The notes: a model not told the origin generated them from the letters alone. Shown: positions 8,805 through 18,015, counted from the first letter of the stretch. The stretch: DNA of 64,000 bases from Methanofollis formosanus (GCF_019633745.1 NZ_CP037968.1:682001-746000); one strand, 5' to 3'. Translations and numbers: made by a program.

Positions 8805-9133
8805 GGTTGCACTTTTGCACCCGTTTGCACTCCTTTGCACTCCGGCAGTGCTATGGAACAAGAGCCATTCTGAATTCTATTCTTTCATCAAAGAATTTTA
8901 ACCGGGATTTGATCCTCATGTGCACCCAGATCCCGATCGCACGCACACCCCCGCAGAGACCCCGACCGATCGAGCGTGCCGGGTGCTCCCTCAATCCGGT
9001 GCAATCTAGTACTATAGGAGAGAGAGATCTCTCTCCTCTCTCCTCTAAAGGTACTCGAAGGCCATTTCTCCGTCCGCTTTCATTGCACTTTTTCAGTGCA
9101 ACTTCGGTGCAAACGGGGTGCAAACATGCAACC
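8805..9133. mobile_element. Miniature element with about 50-bp inverted ends made of TTTGCAC repeats
   Basis: The left end (8805-8857) opens GGTTGCACTTTTGCACCC and repeats TTTGCAC four times. The right end (9081-9133), read on the other strand, opens GGTTGCATGTTTGCACCCC and continues with the same spacing. The two arms align over about 50 bases with a few mismatches and one gap. The 220-bp interior has no credible gene; it includes the 16-base palindrome GAGAGAGATCTCTCTC near 9020. No exact target duplication is visible. The size and ends suggest a MITE-like insertion that removed most of the toxin gene to its left. Confidence 0.55.
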
Positions 9134-9139
9134 ATCATC

Positions 9140-9934
9140 CTAATACCCGGTCGCATAATACCACCCGCCCTCTTCCCTGATATGCACCGGCACATCGAAG
9201 AGTCCGCCGATCACCTCGTCGGTCAGCACCTCCTCCTTCGGGCCGTCCCCATAGACCCGCCCGTCCTTCATCATGACCACCCGCGCAATCTCGGGGATGA
9301 TGTCGTGGAGGTGGTGGGTGACCATGATCACGCCGGTGCCTGAACAGGCGATCTTTCGCAGCACCGAGCGGAAATGATGGAGGGCGTGAAGATCGAGACC
9401 TGTGGTGGGTTCGTCGAGGACGAGCGCCTGCGGATCATGGACCAGCGCCCGCCCGATCAGGAACCGCCGCGCCTCGCCGGTGGACATCTCCGTCATGGGA
9501 CGGTTCCCGAGGTGCTCGACCTCCAGGAACCCGAGGACCTCGTCGGCCCGCTCCTCCATCGCGGCGGTGACCGCATGATGGTAGAGCCCGACACTGGCGA
9601 AGAACCCTGAGAGGACCACCTCGCGCCCGGTGATCTCGCGGGAAAAGACGGACTGCAGGTCGGAGGATACGATGCCGAGCATGGAGCGAAGTCCGCTCAC
9701 GTCCCAGACCTCCTGCCCGAGGATCCTGAACCGCCGGTCTTCCTCCGCCAGCGGGTAATACTCGCGGGTGATCGTCCTGATCAGCGACGACTTCCCGGCG
9801 CCGTTCGGCCCGAGGATCGCAAGATGTTCTCCGGCATCGACGGTGAGCGAGAGGGAGTCGATGACTTTTTTGTCCCCTCTCATCACCGTGAGGTTGGCAA
9901 AGTCCAGCAACGGAGGGGAGTGCGGGGCCTTCAT
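9140..9934 (-). CDS. ABC transporter ATP-binding protein (YlmA/ModF-like)
   Basis: A single ATP-binding cassette of 264 residues, starting at the ATG at 9934 because the first 38 codons of the longer frame look unlike an ABC protein. Motifs visible are Walker A GPNGAGKSS, a modified signature STGEARRFLIGR in place of LSGGQ, Walker B ALVLDEPTTGLD and switch His in MVTHHLHD. The REYYPL..RILGQEVWD segment and overall length fit the COG1119 group. No permease or binding protein lies beside it, so its transport partner, if any, is elsewhere. It is divergent from the methyltransferase gene, with about 90 bases between starts. Confidence 0.85.
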   Translation of the reverse strand: MKAPHSPPLLDFANLTVMRGDKKVIDSLSLTVDAGEHLAILGPNGAGKSSLIRTITREYYPLAEEDRRFRILGQEVWDVSGLRSMLGIVSSDLQSVFSREITGREVVLSGFFASVGLYHHAVTAAMEERADEVLGFLEVEHLGNRPMTEMSTGEARRFLIGRALVHDPQALVLDEPTTGLDLHALHHFRSVLRKIACSGTGVIMVTHHLHDIIPEIARVVMMKDGRVYGDGPKEEVLTDEVIGGLFDVPVHIREEGGWYYATGY

Positions 9935-10026
9935 GGTGTTCTTATCTCCGGTCTGCCCTGATACCGGTTGCGGTGTGTGGGCGCGTATCCTCACCGCAGG
10001 ACTCAAGCCTCCGCGCATCCCATGAT

Positions 10027-10617
10027 ATGACAATGCCCCTCTTCTCACGCTCCCCCGAAGACCAGGTCTACCAGCCCGCGGAGGACACCTTCCTCCTGCG
10101 TGACGCCGCCCTCGCCGAAGTGCGGTCCGACGACCGCGTCCTCGAGGTGGGGTGCGGGAGCGGGACGGTGATCGCCGCCCTCAGGGAGCGGGCCGCCGCC
10201 GTCGTCGCCACCGACATCAATCCCCACGCGGTCAGGGCCGGGCGAGAGCAGGGCGTCGAGACGGTGCGCACCGACCTCTTCGCCGGCCTCCGCGGCCCTT
10301 TCGACCTCGTCCTCTTCAACCCCCCCTACCTCCCCACCCTGCCCGAGGAGCGGATCGACGACTGGTTGGAATATGCGCTGGACGGCGGCCCGACCGGGCG
10401 GGCGACCATCGAGCGGTTCGCCGAAGAGGTCGGGCGGGTGCTCGCCCCCTTCGGCCGCGTTCTCCTCCTCGTTTCCTCGCTCACCGGCGTCGACGAGGTG
10501 CGGAAGCTTTTTGCAGACCTCGGCTATATCGTGATTCTCGTTGCTGAAGAGAGGGTGGAGGATGAAGACCTGGTCGTGCTGCGGATCGGTCGCGACCTCT
10601 GCCGCCTCACCGGGTGA
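10027..10617 (+). CDS. HemK/Mtq2-like class I methyltransferase
   Basis: SAM-dependent methyltransferase of 196 residues; the ATG at 10027 is used because the YQPAEDTFLL opening typical of the family follows it. The SAM-binding loop is VGCGSG (41-46), the acidic ribose contact lies in ATDINPHA, and the catalytic NPPY is at 98-101. NPPY enzymes of this short type methylate the glutamine of release factor aRF1 in archaea, so that is the likely substrate. Its last ten bases overlap the 3' end of the convergent histidine kinase gene. Confidence 0.85.
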   Translation: MTMPLFSRSPEDQVYQPAEDTFLLRDAALAEVRSDDRVLEVGCGSGTVIAALRERAAAVVATDINPHAVRAGREQGVETVRTDLFAGLRGPFDLVLFNPPYLPTLPEERIDDWLEYALDGGPTGRATIERFAEEVGRVLAPFGRVLLLVSSLTGVDEVRKLFADLGYIVILVAEERVEDEDLVVLRIGRDLCRLTG

Positions 10618-12328
10618 CGACGTCCTCTCCGGTGCGATCGATCCTGAAGCACCCGGGTGGCACCATGATCGCAAAACATGCGCCCGACCCCGCGGTCCCG
10701 GTCTCTCTGATCGTCATGCCGGTGATTCCGAGGATCTCCCTCACCATAAAGAGCCCGAGGCCGGTGTGCTTCCCGACACCATGCCTGAAGATGATCTCCT
10801 TCTCCTCGTCTGGAATACCGATGCCGTTGTCCCCCACGAATAGAACCAGTCCGTCCCCCGCGAGTGTGCACGAGATCCTGAACTCAGTCGCCGTCCTGCT
10901 GTAGGCGACGGCGTTGTGAGCCAGATTGAAGAGGGCCCGTTCGATGAGAGGATCGGCGCAGATCTTCACGCCATTGCAGGAGATGCCGGCCTGCATCCCG
11001 TTCTGTTCGGCATAGATAAGTGCCGATTGCGCCACCGCCACAAGATCAAACCACCGCGAACTTCCTCTCCCGAGTGACGAGTAGTCACGGGTAAATTCAA
11101 GCTGGTGACGTACGTTCTCAGCCGCGGCGAGCGATTTCCTGAGATCCCCCCTGATCTCACCGATATCCTCAGAATCAAGAGCGAGGTCCATGTATCCTGT
11201 GACAGCCGTGAGTTGATTGAGGATGTCGTGACGGGTGATATCCCCCAGAATCCCGATTTTTTCATTTACCTTTTTCAACGTCGCTTTTTCGTGCAGCAGG
11301 TCGGTGACGTCGTGGAGGACGATAAGATACCCGGCCATATCGCGTGAAGACTCCTTCGTCCTCTGGCACCGACTGATGAACACCCTGGCCTGACCCCCGA
11401 CCGTCATCGCCACCTCGGCCTCGCTCATCCCGGTCTCTTCGGTGCATCCGGCAACAACCGGCTTCAGGGAGGGAAAGACCCGGTCGAAAGGTATCCCTAT
11501 CGCGGCCTCTTCGGGAAGACCGGCGATCGTGGCGGCAGACGGGTTGATATCGACGATCCGCCCTGACTCATTGACCACGATCATGCTGTCGGTCGTGATC
11601 CTGGGAAGAAGGGACCGAGCCAGGGGAGTGACCGAAAAGAATTGATACCTGATCGTCGCCGCCTCCAGAGTCAGACCGGTGACAAGAAAACCAACGGGCG
11701 TCAGGTCAAGTCCGGGAACAGGCCCGATCTTCAGGACGTAGAGTACATTGGCGATGAGCGGCACGATGAAGGCGATGAGGAGGAGACCGATCTGGCTCCG
11801 GTAGGCTGCCGGGGCATCGAACAGATGAGTGATCAGGAGGACGAGTGCAGCGAGGATCAGGAGTGCCGCGATACTCCAGAAGATCCAGAAGAGCGGACCG
11901 TAATGGAACAGCCAGATCACGGCGCCGCCGTCGATGGAGGGGGTGAACCCGGTATAATACAGGTGATGGAGGTCATTGGAGAGCATCGCTATGATGGTGA
12001 GTGCCGGGAAGAGCGCAAGAAGGAGAACGCGACTCCTGGTGAGCAGATGTTCCCGTCCCGTGTAGGAGAGGGCAAAGGCAAGTAATGCAATGGGAACGAT
12101 TGCGATGCCGAAATATTCGATGTCGGTGAAGAGGAGGTTTGATTCCAGGTCGGCAGCGGAGAATTCCAGGGCATAGGCAGCGCTCCAGATCGTTGCAGCG
12201 GAGAGAAAGATCGTCAGCGCTACTCCGCCTGGCGACCTCCGGTTCTTCCATGCGATAAAGGCTATGACGGCGGTCAGGACTGCCGATATGAGAAGGAGGG
12301 GAGGCAGGGGGGAGTATTGCCAGATCAT
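10607..12328 (-). CDS. Membrane histidine kinase (7TM-PAS-HisKA-HATPase)
   Basis: Sensor kinase of 573 residues. The N-terminal third is a run of seven hydrophobic segments of the histidine kinase 7TM type (starting MIWQYSPLPPLLLI). A PAS domain follows (MIVVNESGRIVDINPSAATIAG). The dimerisation region has the H-box RHDILNQLTAVTGYMDLAL, and the ATPase domain has N-box ALFNLAHNAV, G1 DNGIGIPDEE and G2 HTGLGLFMV. All catalytic parts are present, unlike the two PocR sensors downstream. No response regulator is adjacent. GTGAT precedes the ATG as ribosome site. Confidence 0.92.
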   Translation of the reverse strand: MIWQYSPLPPLLLISAVLTAVIAFIAWKNRRSPGGVALTIFLSAATIWSAAYALEFSAADLESNLLFTDIEYFGIAIVPIALLAFALSYTGREHLLTRSRVLLLALFPALTIIAMLSNDLHHLYYTGFTPSIDGGAVIWLFHYGPLFWIFWSIAALLILAALVLLITHLFDAPAAYRSQIGLLLIAFIVPLIANVLYVLKIGPVPGLDLTPVGFLVTGLTLEAATIRYQFFSVTPLARSLLPRITTDSMIVVNESGRIVDINPSAATIAGLPEEAAIGIPFDRVFPSLKPVVAGCTEETGMSEAEVAMTVGGQARVFISRCQRTKESSRDMAGYLIVLHDVTDLLHEKATLKKVNEKIGILGDITRHDILNQLTAVTGYMDLALDSEDIGEIRGDLRKSLAAAENVRHQLEFTRDYSSLGRGSSRWFDLVAVAQSALIYAEQNGMQAGISCNGVKICADPLIERALFNLAHNAVAYSRTATEFRISCTLAGDGLVLFVGDNGIGIPDEEKEIIFRHGVGKHTGLGLFMVREILGITGMTIRETGTAGSGACFAIMVPPGCFRIDRTGEDVVTR

Positions 12329-12440
12329 CAGGGATCACTACGTATACCAGGGCTTCATCGCTCGAGAATAAATATCATCGCCTTCGAGCTTCAGGCACGA
12401 TACGTATAATTTGTCATATAAAAATAAAATAAGTCGTATT

Positions 12441-12838
12441 TCAGGAAAGGCCATGCTCTCTGAAGCACGTGGTGTAGTGCGTGTCGCTCCCGGTGATGTG
12501 GCCTGCAACCCAGCCGCACAGGAACTTCATCACTTCGATGGAGAGACCGAGTCGTCCAGCGGCATATGCTTTCTGAAACCCTGCAACCTCTGCGACGAAG
12601 GCATCATGCTCTTCTTTATGAGCAGCATATCCAGGGTATCCAAACTTCTGCATGTACTGTTCCTCGGTGCCGAAGTGATATTAGGTGTACGCCGCAAGTT
12701 CCCCGAGAATTTTCTCGAGCGCTTCCTTCCCCTGACCCGAACGCATGGCTTCATGAAGCCTAAGTTTGCCACTTCACTCAAATTTCTCAGATTGTGGCGG
12801 AATAGAATTTGACAGTTCCAAGTATCTGGGAAAATATC
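12441..12838 (-). pseudogene. Bacteriohemerythrin pseudogene
   Basis: The open part (12653 to 12441) matches the second half of a bacteriohemerythrin, with di-iron ligand motifs HKEEHDAFV and WVAGHITGSD. Upstream in the same frame I can read LHEAMRSGQGKEALEK and then LAAYT, a TAA stop, YHFGTEEQYM, so a nonsense codon replaces one residue before the YHF..EE ligand helix. A TGA interrupts the frame before LHEAM, and the N-terminal IDxQH ligand motif has decayed to something like IPPQSEKF. Two in-frame stops and loss of ligands indicate a dead gene. Hemerythrins bind O2 through a di-iron centre. Confidence 0.75.
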
Positions 12839-12850
12839 TCCCGAAATCTC

Positions 12851-13400
12851 GGCTCTGTAGAATCGGGCATGACCCTGGGGCTCAAGCATACGGGATGAAA
12901 ATGATCGTGGTTTTCCAGGGTGTTTGGATCCGTGTTCCTTCTTCAGAGCAGGACACCAGATGGGACCGTCACTTCATTGCCGCCCCCGCCCTATCATCTC
13001 GCGAAATACCAGAAAAGATTCTGCGATTGAAGGGCGGCCGATCATTCTGAAGGAGATTCTGTACTTCGTATATCAGTTGTGAGGGATTCCGGTGAGAAGA
13101 AATCCCCATGCAGACCTCTCGGGTTCATCGTCAGGATCATTTTCATGGTAAACCCTCAATTCCTCTTCTCCTGGCCGTGAGGGTGACGGGAACCGAGCAC
13201 TTCGCCGCCCCCGGCGAGAGAGAACAGGGTAAAATTTCTCGTTCTTCTGTGGGGCGGCCCTTCTGATCGACGTGCCTTCCCACACGTTCGCGCCGGGGGC
13301 GCTGCCCCCGGACCCCCTGGATTGTGATAGGAGCGGGAAGGCAGGCGGTGATTGTTTCGAGGGTGTTCCTGGCCTCTGCCGATCCATCACGGAGGGGCGA
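12851..13400. repeat. Intergenic repeat family, copy 2 (composite)
   Basis: Starts with GGCTCTGTAGAATCGGGCAT, followed by the CTCAAGCATACGGGATGAAAA block that marks one end of the family. A GCCGCCCCCGCCCTATC block lies near 12980. A separate hairpin block at 13284-13315 reads CGCCGGGGGCGCTGCCCCCGG in the opposite orientation, followed by a GGGAAGGCAGGCGGTGATTG stretch. It may be two nested or rearranged copies. It fills the gap between the hemerythrin pseudogene and the potassium channel and holds no credible gene. Confidence 0.6.
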
Positions 13401-13455
13401 GGGTGTGATCAGCCCCTCATATTCACGCCAGAAGAGCAATGCACCCGAGCCATAA

Positions 13456-14325
13456 TCACTGAGGGGTGTCGGCCGCTACCGGCCAGGCCGACCCGTCCTC
13501 GACACTCCCCACCGGGTTCTCGTTTTCGGCAGGAGGTTCGTCGATGCATCTCCCGCAATGCGGGCAGATACGCTTATTCTCATGCCGATTTTTGATCTCG
13601 TCCCCGAAAGCCGAGGCAAGAATCCCGGCCGGGAGCGCGAACATCCCGACCCCGAGAACAGCGATGAACCCACCGAGGAGTTTGCCGAGTGGCGTGATGG
13701 GGTAGACGTCCCCGTACCCGACGGTGGTGAGCGTCGCCACCGCCCACCACATCGCCATCGGGATACTGGAGAAGGCCTCGGGCTGGGCATGGTGCTCGAT
13801 ACAGTACATCAGCGTCGAGGCGAGGACAAGGAGAACGACGAGGACGAACCCGACAACGATGAGTGCCTCCTTCTCGGCCTTTATCACCCGCTCGAGCATT
13901 TTGAGAGCCTCGGAATAGCGGTAGAGTTTGAAGAGCCGGAAGACCCTGAGCAGACGTAGCATCCGCAGCACCCTGAGATCGATGGGGATGATCATCGGCA
14001 GATAGAAGGGCAGGATGGCCACGAGATCGATGATCGCCATGGGCGACGCGGCAAAACGCACCCGGCCGCCTCGCCCCGCAAACGCAGGGTTGCAAGGTAC
14101 CGTCCAGAGACGGAGAACATATTCCACCGTGAAGATTGCAACCGAGAGGACCTCAAACCAGTCGAAGAAGAACTGATACCTCAGATAGAGAGACGCATCG
14201 GTTCCCAGGACGACGGCGGCCACGTTGGCGACGATGAGGGCGACGATAAAGGTGTTGAACACCTCACCCACCGCACCTCCTTCGTCGGTTCCTTCAAGGA
14301 TGGTATAGAGTCGGTTCCTGAACAT
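13456..14325 (-). CDS. Voltage-gated-type potassium channel with C-terminal Cys motif
   Basis: Six-transmembrane ion channel of 289 residues. The S4 helix carries regularly spaced arginines (about 118-130: DLRVLRMLRLLRVFR) and the K+ selectivity filter is TVGYGD at 201-206, followed by the S6 helix. This is the Kv-like layout (KvAP relatives). An added cytoplasmic tail contains CPHCGRC (Cys254, Cys257, Cys260), a possible metal or redox site not part of the basic channel. The next upstream gene on the same strand also encodes a zinc-ribbon membrane protein. Confidence 0.9.
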   Translation of the reverse strand: MFRNRLYTILEGTDEGGAVGEVFNTFIVALIVANVAAVVLGTDASLYLRYQFFFDWFEVLSVAIFTVEYVLRLWTVPCNPAFAGRGGRVRFAASPMAIIDLVAILPFYLPMIIPIDLRVLRMLRLLRVFRLFKLYRYSEALKMLERVIKAEKEALIVVGFVLVVLLVLASTLMYCIEHHAQPEAFSSIPMAMWWAVATLTTVGYGDVYPITPLGKLLGGFIAVLGVGMFALPAGILASAFGDEIKNRHENKRICPHCGRCIDEPPAENENPVGSVEDGSAWPVAADTPQ

Positions 14326-14444
14326 ATCGCGCAGTACCAGTCCACGTTCATCAAAAAGGGATTTGTGATCTCAAGTGGGGAGAGTGCGAGCAGGACAACC
14401 CCTTCGAATCATATCAGGCCGTTCCCTCTCGCCGCCCCGCAGGT

Positions 14445-14717
14445 TCACATCGGTGCCAGCATCCTGCGAAGAACCCCGACGAGATAATTCAGCGCAAGGA
14501 AGACCAGGAGAAGAAGGGCGGCGATCCTGATCCAGCGGTAGACCGAGACCGATTTTTCCGTCCTGTGTTCTCCCTTCTCAGGCGACGGGAGTTCCTCCTC
14601 CGACTCGACAACGAAGGAACCGGTGTACCCGCACTGCTTGCACCGGTACCTCATGCCCGCATACCCCCCGAGCACCTGATAGAGGTCGGTGCTCCCGCAC
14701 TTCGGACACCTGAGCAT
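14445..14717 (-). CDS. Small zinc-ribbon protein with C-terminal membrane helix
   Basis: Protein of 90 residues with an N-terminal zinc ribbon (CPKCG at about 4-8 and CKQCG at about 31-35) and one transmembrane helix near residues 63-85. The ribbon should face the cytoplasm given the short basic tail, but topology is inferred. Function unknown. It lies about 120 bases upstream of the channel gene on the same strand and is divergent from the leuC-like operon. Confidence 0.7.
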   Translation of the reverse strand: MLRCPKCGSTDLYQVLGGYAGMRYRCKQCGYTGSFVVESEEELPSPEKGEHRTEKSVSVYRWIRIAALLLLVFLALNYLVGVLRRMLAPM

Positions 14718-14801
14718 GGAAGCACCTCACCCGCTACTCCTATCAATCTTGCGTCTCCCAAAAGTTGAAAAACCCCCGGAGTCCATCAAAGGTGATCATC
14801 C

Positions 14802-16055
14802 ATGGGAACGACGCTTGTCGAGAAGATCTTCTCCTCCCGGTGCGGCCGGGAGGTGCGGGCAGGCGAGGTGGTGATGGCCCCCGTGGACCGGGCAATGGTC
14901 CATGACATCACCGGCCCCCTCGCGGTCAGAGTGTTCAAAGAGATGGGCGGGGAGAAAGTCTTCGATCCGGCACGGATCGTGATGCTCTTCGACCACCAGG
15001 TCCCGGCAGACTCGGTTCCGGCGGCCGAGAACCAGCAGTTCATGCGGGTCTTCGCCCGCGAGCAGGAGATCCACAACTACGACCTTCGCGAGGGCGTCTG
15101 TCACCAGGTGCTCATGGAGAAGGGACACGCCGCCCCCGGCGAGATCGTCGTCGGTTCCGACTCGCACACCTGCACCTACGGGGCCGCAGGGGCGTTTGCG
15201 ACCGGCATCGGCTCGACCGACATGGGCTTTGTCCTCAAGTTCGGCGCCCTCTACTTCAGGGTGCCCGAATCGATCAGGGTCGAGGTCACCGGCGCCTTCG
15301 CCCCCCGCGTCGGGGCAAAAGATCTCATCCTCTCCATCGCCGGCGACATCGGCGCGGGCGGCGCCACCTACCAGGCCCTCGAATTCTGCGGCGAGACCAT
15401 CAAGACGATGCCGATGGCCGGGCGGATGACCTGCTGCAACATGGCCATCGAGATGGGGGCAAAGGCCGGGATCGTCCCGCCCGACGCCGTCACCCGCGAC
15501 TATCTCCAGGCCCGGCGGCCGGGCGCGGAGATCGCCGACCTCGCCCCTGACCTGGACGCCGTCTATGCCGACCGGCGGACATACGACGTCACCGATCTCG
15601 TCCCGCAGGTCGCGGTCCCCCACAACGTGGACCATGTCGTCGACGTCGACGAGGTCGCCGGCACCTCCATCGACCAGGTCTTCATCGGTTCGTGCACGAA
15701 CGGCCGGTACGAGGACTTCGCCGAGGCCGCCGAGGTGCTCGGCGACCGAACATTCTCCGACGAGGTGCGGGTGATCGTCGTTCCGGCCTCGAAGGAGGAG
15801 TACCTCAAGACCCTCAGGGCCGGACTGGTCGAGCGGTTCGTCGAAGCGGGTGCGCTCGTCGAGGCGCCGTGCTGCGGCCCGTGCATGGGCGGGGCCTTTG
15901 GCCTCCTTGCCCCCGGCGAAGTCTCGCTCTCCACCTCGAACCGCAACTTCAGGGGACGGCAGGGGAGCACGGAAGCGGAGGTCTACCTCTGCTCGCCGGC
16001 GACAGCGGCGGCAAGCGCGATCACCGGCGCGATCACCGACCCGAGGGAGGTGTGA
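14802..16055 (+). CDS. 3-isopropylmalate dehydratase/homoaconitase large subunit
   Basis: Catalytic [4Fe-4S] subunit of 417 residues in the LeuC/HacA branch of the aconitase family. It catalyses hydro-lyase isomerisation in leucine synthesis or in the chain-extension pathway to 2-oxosuberate for coenzyme B. The cluster cysteines are visible in [11 protein letters not shown] and CCGPCMGG, and the active-site His in [12 protein letters not shown]. An AAAGGTGATCATCC ribosome site precedes the ATG. The small subunit and a dehydrogenase follow in one operon. Leucine versus coenzyme B cannot be settled from the large subunit alone. Confidence 0.9.
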   Translation: MGTTLVEKIFSSRCGREVRAGEVVMAPVDRAMVHDITGPLAVRVFKEMGGEKVFDPARIVMLFDHQVPADSVPAAENQQFMRVFAREQEIHNYDLREGVCHQVLMEKGHAAPGEIVVGSDSHTCTYGAAGAFATGIGSTDMGFVLKFGALYFRVPESIRVEVTGAFAPRVGAKDLILSIAGDIGAGGATYQALEFCGETIKTMPMAGRMTCCNMAIEMGAKAGIVPPDAVTRDYLQARRPGAEIADLAPDLDAVYADRRTYDVTDLVPQVAVPHNVDHVVDVDEVAGTSIDQVFIGSCTNGRYEDFAEAAEVLGDRTFSDEVRVIVVPASKEEYLKTLRAGLVERFVEAGALVEAPCCGPCMGGAFGLLAPGEVSLSTSNRNFRGRQGSTEAEVYLCSPATAAASAITGAITDPREV

Positions 16056-16058
16056 AGA

Positions 16059-16556
16059 ATGCGGATCTGGAAATTCGGCGACGACATCGATACGGACGCG
16101 ATCATCCCGGGACGGTTCCTCACCGAGTATGAGCCCGAAAAACTCGCAGCTCATGTCTTCGAGGGGACGAGGGACGACTGCAGGGCCGGGGTGCAGCCCG
16201 GCGACATCATCGTCGCGGGCAAGAACTTCGGCTGCGGGTCCTCCCGCGAGCACGCCCCCCTCGCCCTCCTCGGCGCGGGGGTGAAGGTCGTCGTGGCCGA
16301 GTCCTTTGCCAGGATCTTCTACCGCAACGCGGTGAACACCGGGATCCTCCCTCTGGTCTGTCACGACACCGGCGGGCTTGTCGAGGGGCACGAGGCGACG
16401 GTCGACATAGAAAAAGGTGTGCTCACGTCCGACTGCATCGACTACCCCATCGAACCGGTGCCGCCCTTCATGCAGGCGATCATCGACGCCGGGGGGCTGG
16501 TCGAATATGCAAAAGAGATGAAGGAGGTGGAATTATGTACAGGGTCGCAGCGATAG
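16059..16556 (+). CDS. 3-isopropylmalate dehydratase/homoaconitase small subunit
   Basis: Swivelling substrate-recognition subunit of 165 residues. [12 protein letters not shown] opens the protein, and [21 protein letters not shown] carries the conserved SREH. The loop that selects substrate, usually YLRT in methanogen homoaconitases and YLV-type in isopropylmalate isomerases, here reads FLTE at 20-23, so it lacks the Arg used for the long-chain acid and does not match either textbook form. It starts 3 bases after the large subunit and its end overlaps the dehydrogenase by 22 bases. Confidence 0.9.
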   Translation: MRIWKFGDDIDTDAIIPGRFLTEYEPEKLAAHVFEGTRDDCRAGVQPGDIIVAGKNFGCGSSREHAPLALLGAGVKVVVAESFARIFYRNAVNTGILPLVCHDTGGLVEGHEATVDIEKGVLTSDCIDYPIEPVPPFMQAIIDAGGLVEYAKEMKEVELCTGSQR

Positions 16557-17647
16557 GCGGGGACGGCATCGGCCCCGAGATCCTCGACGAGGGGAAGAAA
16601 GTTCTCGATGCCGCGGGAGAGAAATACGACTTTGATATCGAGTGGACCGACTTCGATATCGGGGCCGAGCGGTACCTGGAGACCGGCGAACTGGTCACCG
16701 AGGAGGAACTCAAAGAACTCTCCGGGTACCCCGCGATCTATTTCGGGTCCATCGGCGACGACCGCGTGAAGCCCGGCATCCTGGAGAAGGGGATCCTCCT
16801 CAAGATGCGGTTCTCCTTCGACGAGTACGTGAACCTCAGGCCGATCCGTCTCCTGCATGGGATCCAGACCCCGCTCGCCGGAAAGGGGCCTGAAGATATC
16901 GACTTCGTCGTGGTGCGCGAGAACACCGAGGACTTCTATGTCGGGATCGGGTCGCGCTTCAGGCAGAGTGAGAAAAAGGAACTCGAAGTCGTCAGGGATC
17001 TCTACTCGGTGAAGTTCGGTCTCGACGTCGAGAGCGACGCCGAGGAGATCGCCTACCAGATCGGGGTGCTCTCCCGCGAGGGGTGCCGGCGGGTGATGGA
17101 GTACGCCTTCGACCTCGCCGAACGGCGGCAGCGGCGGGTCGCCTCGGTCGACAAGGCAAACGTCCTCTCAGACGTCTACGGGCTCTGGCGCGAGGTCTTC
17201 TCCGAGGTCGAGGGGCGCCACCCCGGCGTGGCGACCGAGCTCACCTTCGTCGACGCCGTGACGATGTGGTTTGTCAAGAACCCGGAGTGGTTCGATGTCG
17301 TGGTCACCCCGAACATGTTCGGCGACATCGTCACCGATCTTGGGGCGATGATCCAGGGCGGCCTCGGCCTCGCACCGGGAGGGAACATCAACCCGACGGG
17401 CACCTCGATGTTCGAGCCCATCCACGGTTCGGCCCCGAAGTACCGGGGCCTCGGCGTCGTCAACCCCATCGCCACCATCTGGGCCGGCGCCCTCCTCCTC
17501 GACCACCTCGGCGAGCACGAGGCGGCGGAAGGAGTCGTGCAGGCGATCGAGGGGACGATCCGGGACGGCGTGGTGACCCGCGACCTCGGCGGCGCGGCGA
17601 AGACCGCAGACGTCGGGGACCACGTCGCGGCGCTGCTGCGACGATAA
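16535..17647 (+). CDS. Isopropylmalate/isocitrate-family dehydrogenase (LeuB/AksF-like)
   Basis: NAD(P)-dependent beta-decarboxylating dehydrogenase of 370 residues. It shows GGDGIGPEI at the N-terminus, the RENTEDFY substrate motif, VDKANVL, the metal-binding [12 protein letters not shown], and cofactor-loop GSAPKYRG with NPIATI. At 370 residues it is longer than typical archaeal LeuB/AksF (about 325-335), with extra sequence after RENTEDFY. Its ATG lies inside the end of the small-subunit gene (GGAGGTGGAATT upstream), so it acts in the same pathway: the oxidative decarboxylation after dehydration and rehydration of the 2-alkylmalate. Confidence 0.88.
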   Translation: MYRVAAIGGDGIGPEILDEGKKVLDAAGEKYDFDIEWTDFDIGAERYLETGELVTEEELKELSGYPAIYFGSIGDDRVKPGILEKGILLKMRFSFDEYVNLRPIRLLHGIQTPLAGKGPEDIDFVVVRENTEDFYVGIGSRFRQSEKKELEVVRDLYSVKFGLDVESDAEEIAYQIGVLSREGCRRVMEYAFDLAERRQRRVASVDKANVLSDVYGLWREVFSEVEGRHPGVATELTFVDAVTMWFVKNPEWFDVVVTPNMFGDIVTDLGAMIQGGLGLAPGGNINPTGTSMFEPIHGSAPKYRGLGVVNPIATIWAGALLLDHLGEHEAAEGVVQAIEGTIRDGVVTRDLGGAAKTADVGDHVAALLRR

Positions 17648-17675
17648 CGGCCGTGGTGAAGACTGATCTGAAGTG

Positions 17676-17988
17676 CTGATGAGAGGGTGCTGGCCGCCCT
17701 TTCTTCAGGACCGTTTACGCCGCCTTCCCGGGCCTATCGCCATGCCGGGGGTCCGGGGGCAGCGCCCCCGCCACCGGGTTTCGGAAGGCGTGATGGAATG
17801 ATCAGACATGCCGCCATCATCGCAGATTATCACCGTCTCGCGCCGGGGGTTGCACCCTCGGACCCCCACAACGAAGATAGGGGGGGCGGCGATTGAGAGG
17901 GATCCACCCACATGCCGAAGCGAAGCTCAGAAAATGTTCATCGCGTATGCTTGAGCCCAGGGTTCATGCCTGATTCTCCAGGGCCGAC
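17676..17988. repeat. Intergenic repeat family, copy 3
   Basis: Contains two hairpin blocks (GGGGTCCGGGGGCAGCGCCC near 17750 and CGCGCCGGGGGTTGCACCC near 17841), the block GACATGCCGCCATCATCGC, and the diagnostic right end TCATCGCGTATGCTTGAGCC followed by GTTCATGCCTGATTCTCCAG and GGCC at 17988. The right end is the inverse of the GGCTCTGTAGAATC-type left end. The left terminus is not recognisable. No gene is present. Confidence 0.65.
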
Positions 17989-18015
17989 CTATGAGTGATG
18001 AACGAACCAGCAGCC

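Noticed and set aside
8805-9133. TTTGCAC clusters as iterons of a replication origin, given the mcm genes nearby
   Set aside because: The units are arranged as two inverted arms flanking a GC-containing spacer, not as direct iterons by an AT-rich unwinding region, and there is no cdc6/orc1 gene in the window.
9140-9934. Missing ATPase of the orphan tungstate/molybdate-binding protein
   Set aside because: It is a stand-alone YlmA/ModF-type cassette 12 kb away with no permease, so nothing links the two.
17676-17988. G/C hairpins in intergenic repeats as ordinary terminators
   Set aside because: They lack a following T-run, occur in both orientations regardless of gene direction, and come with long conserved flanks.
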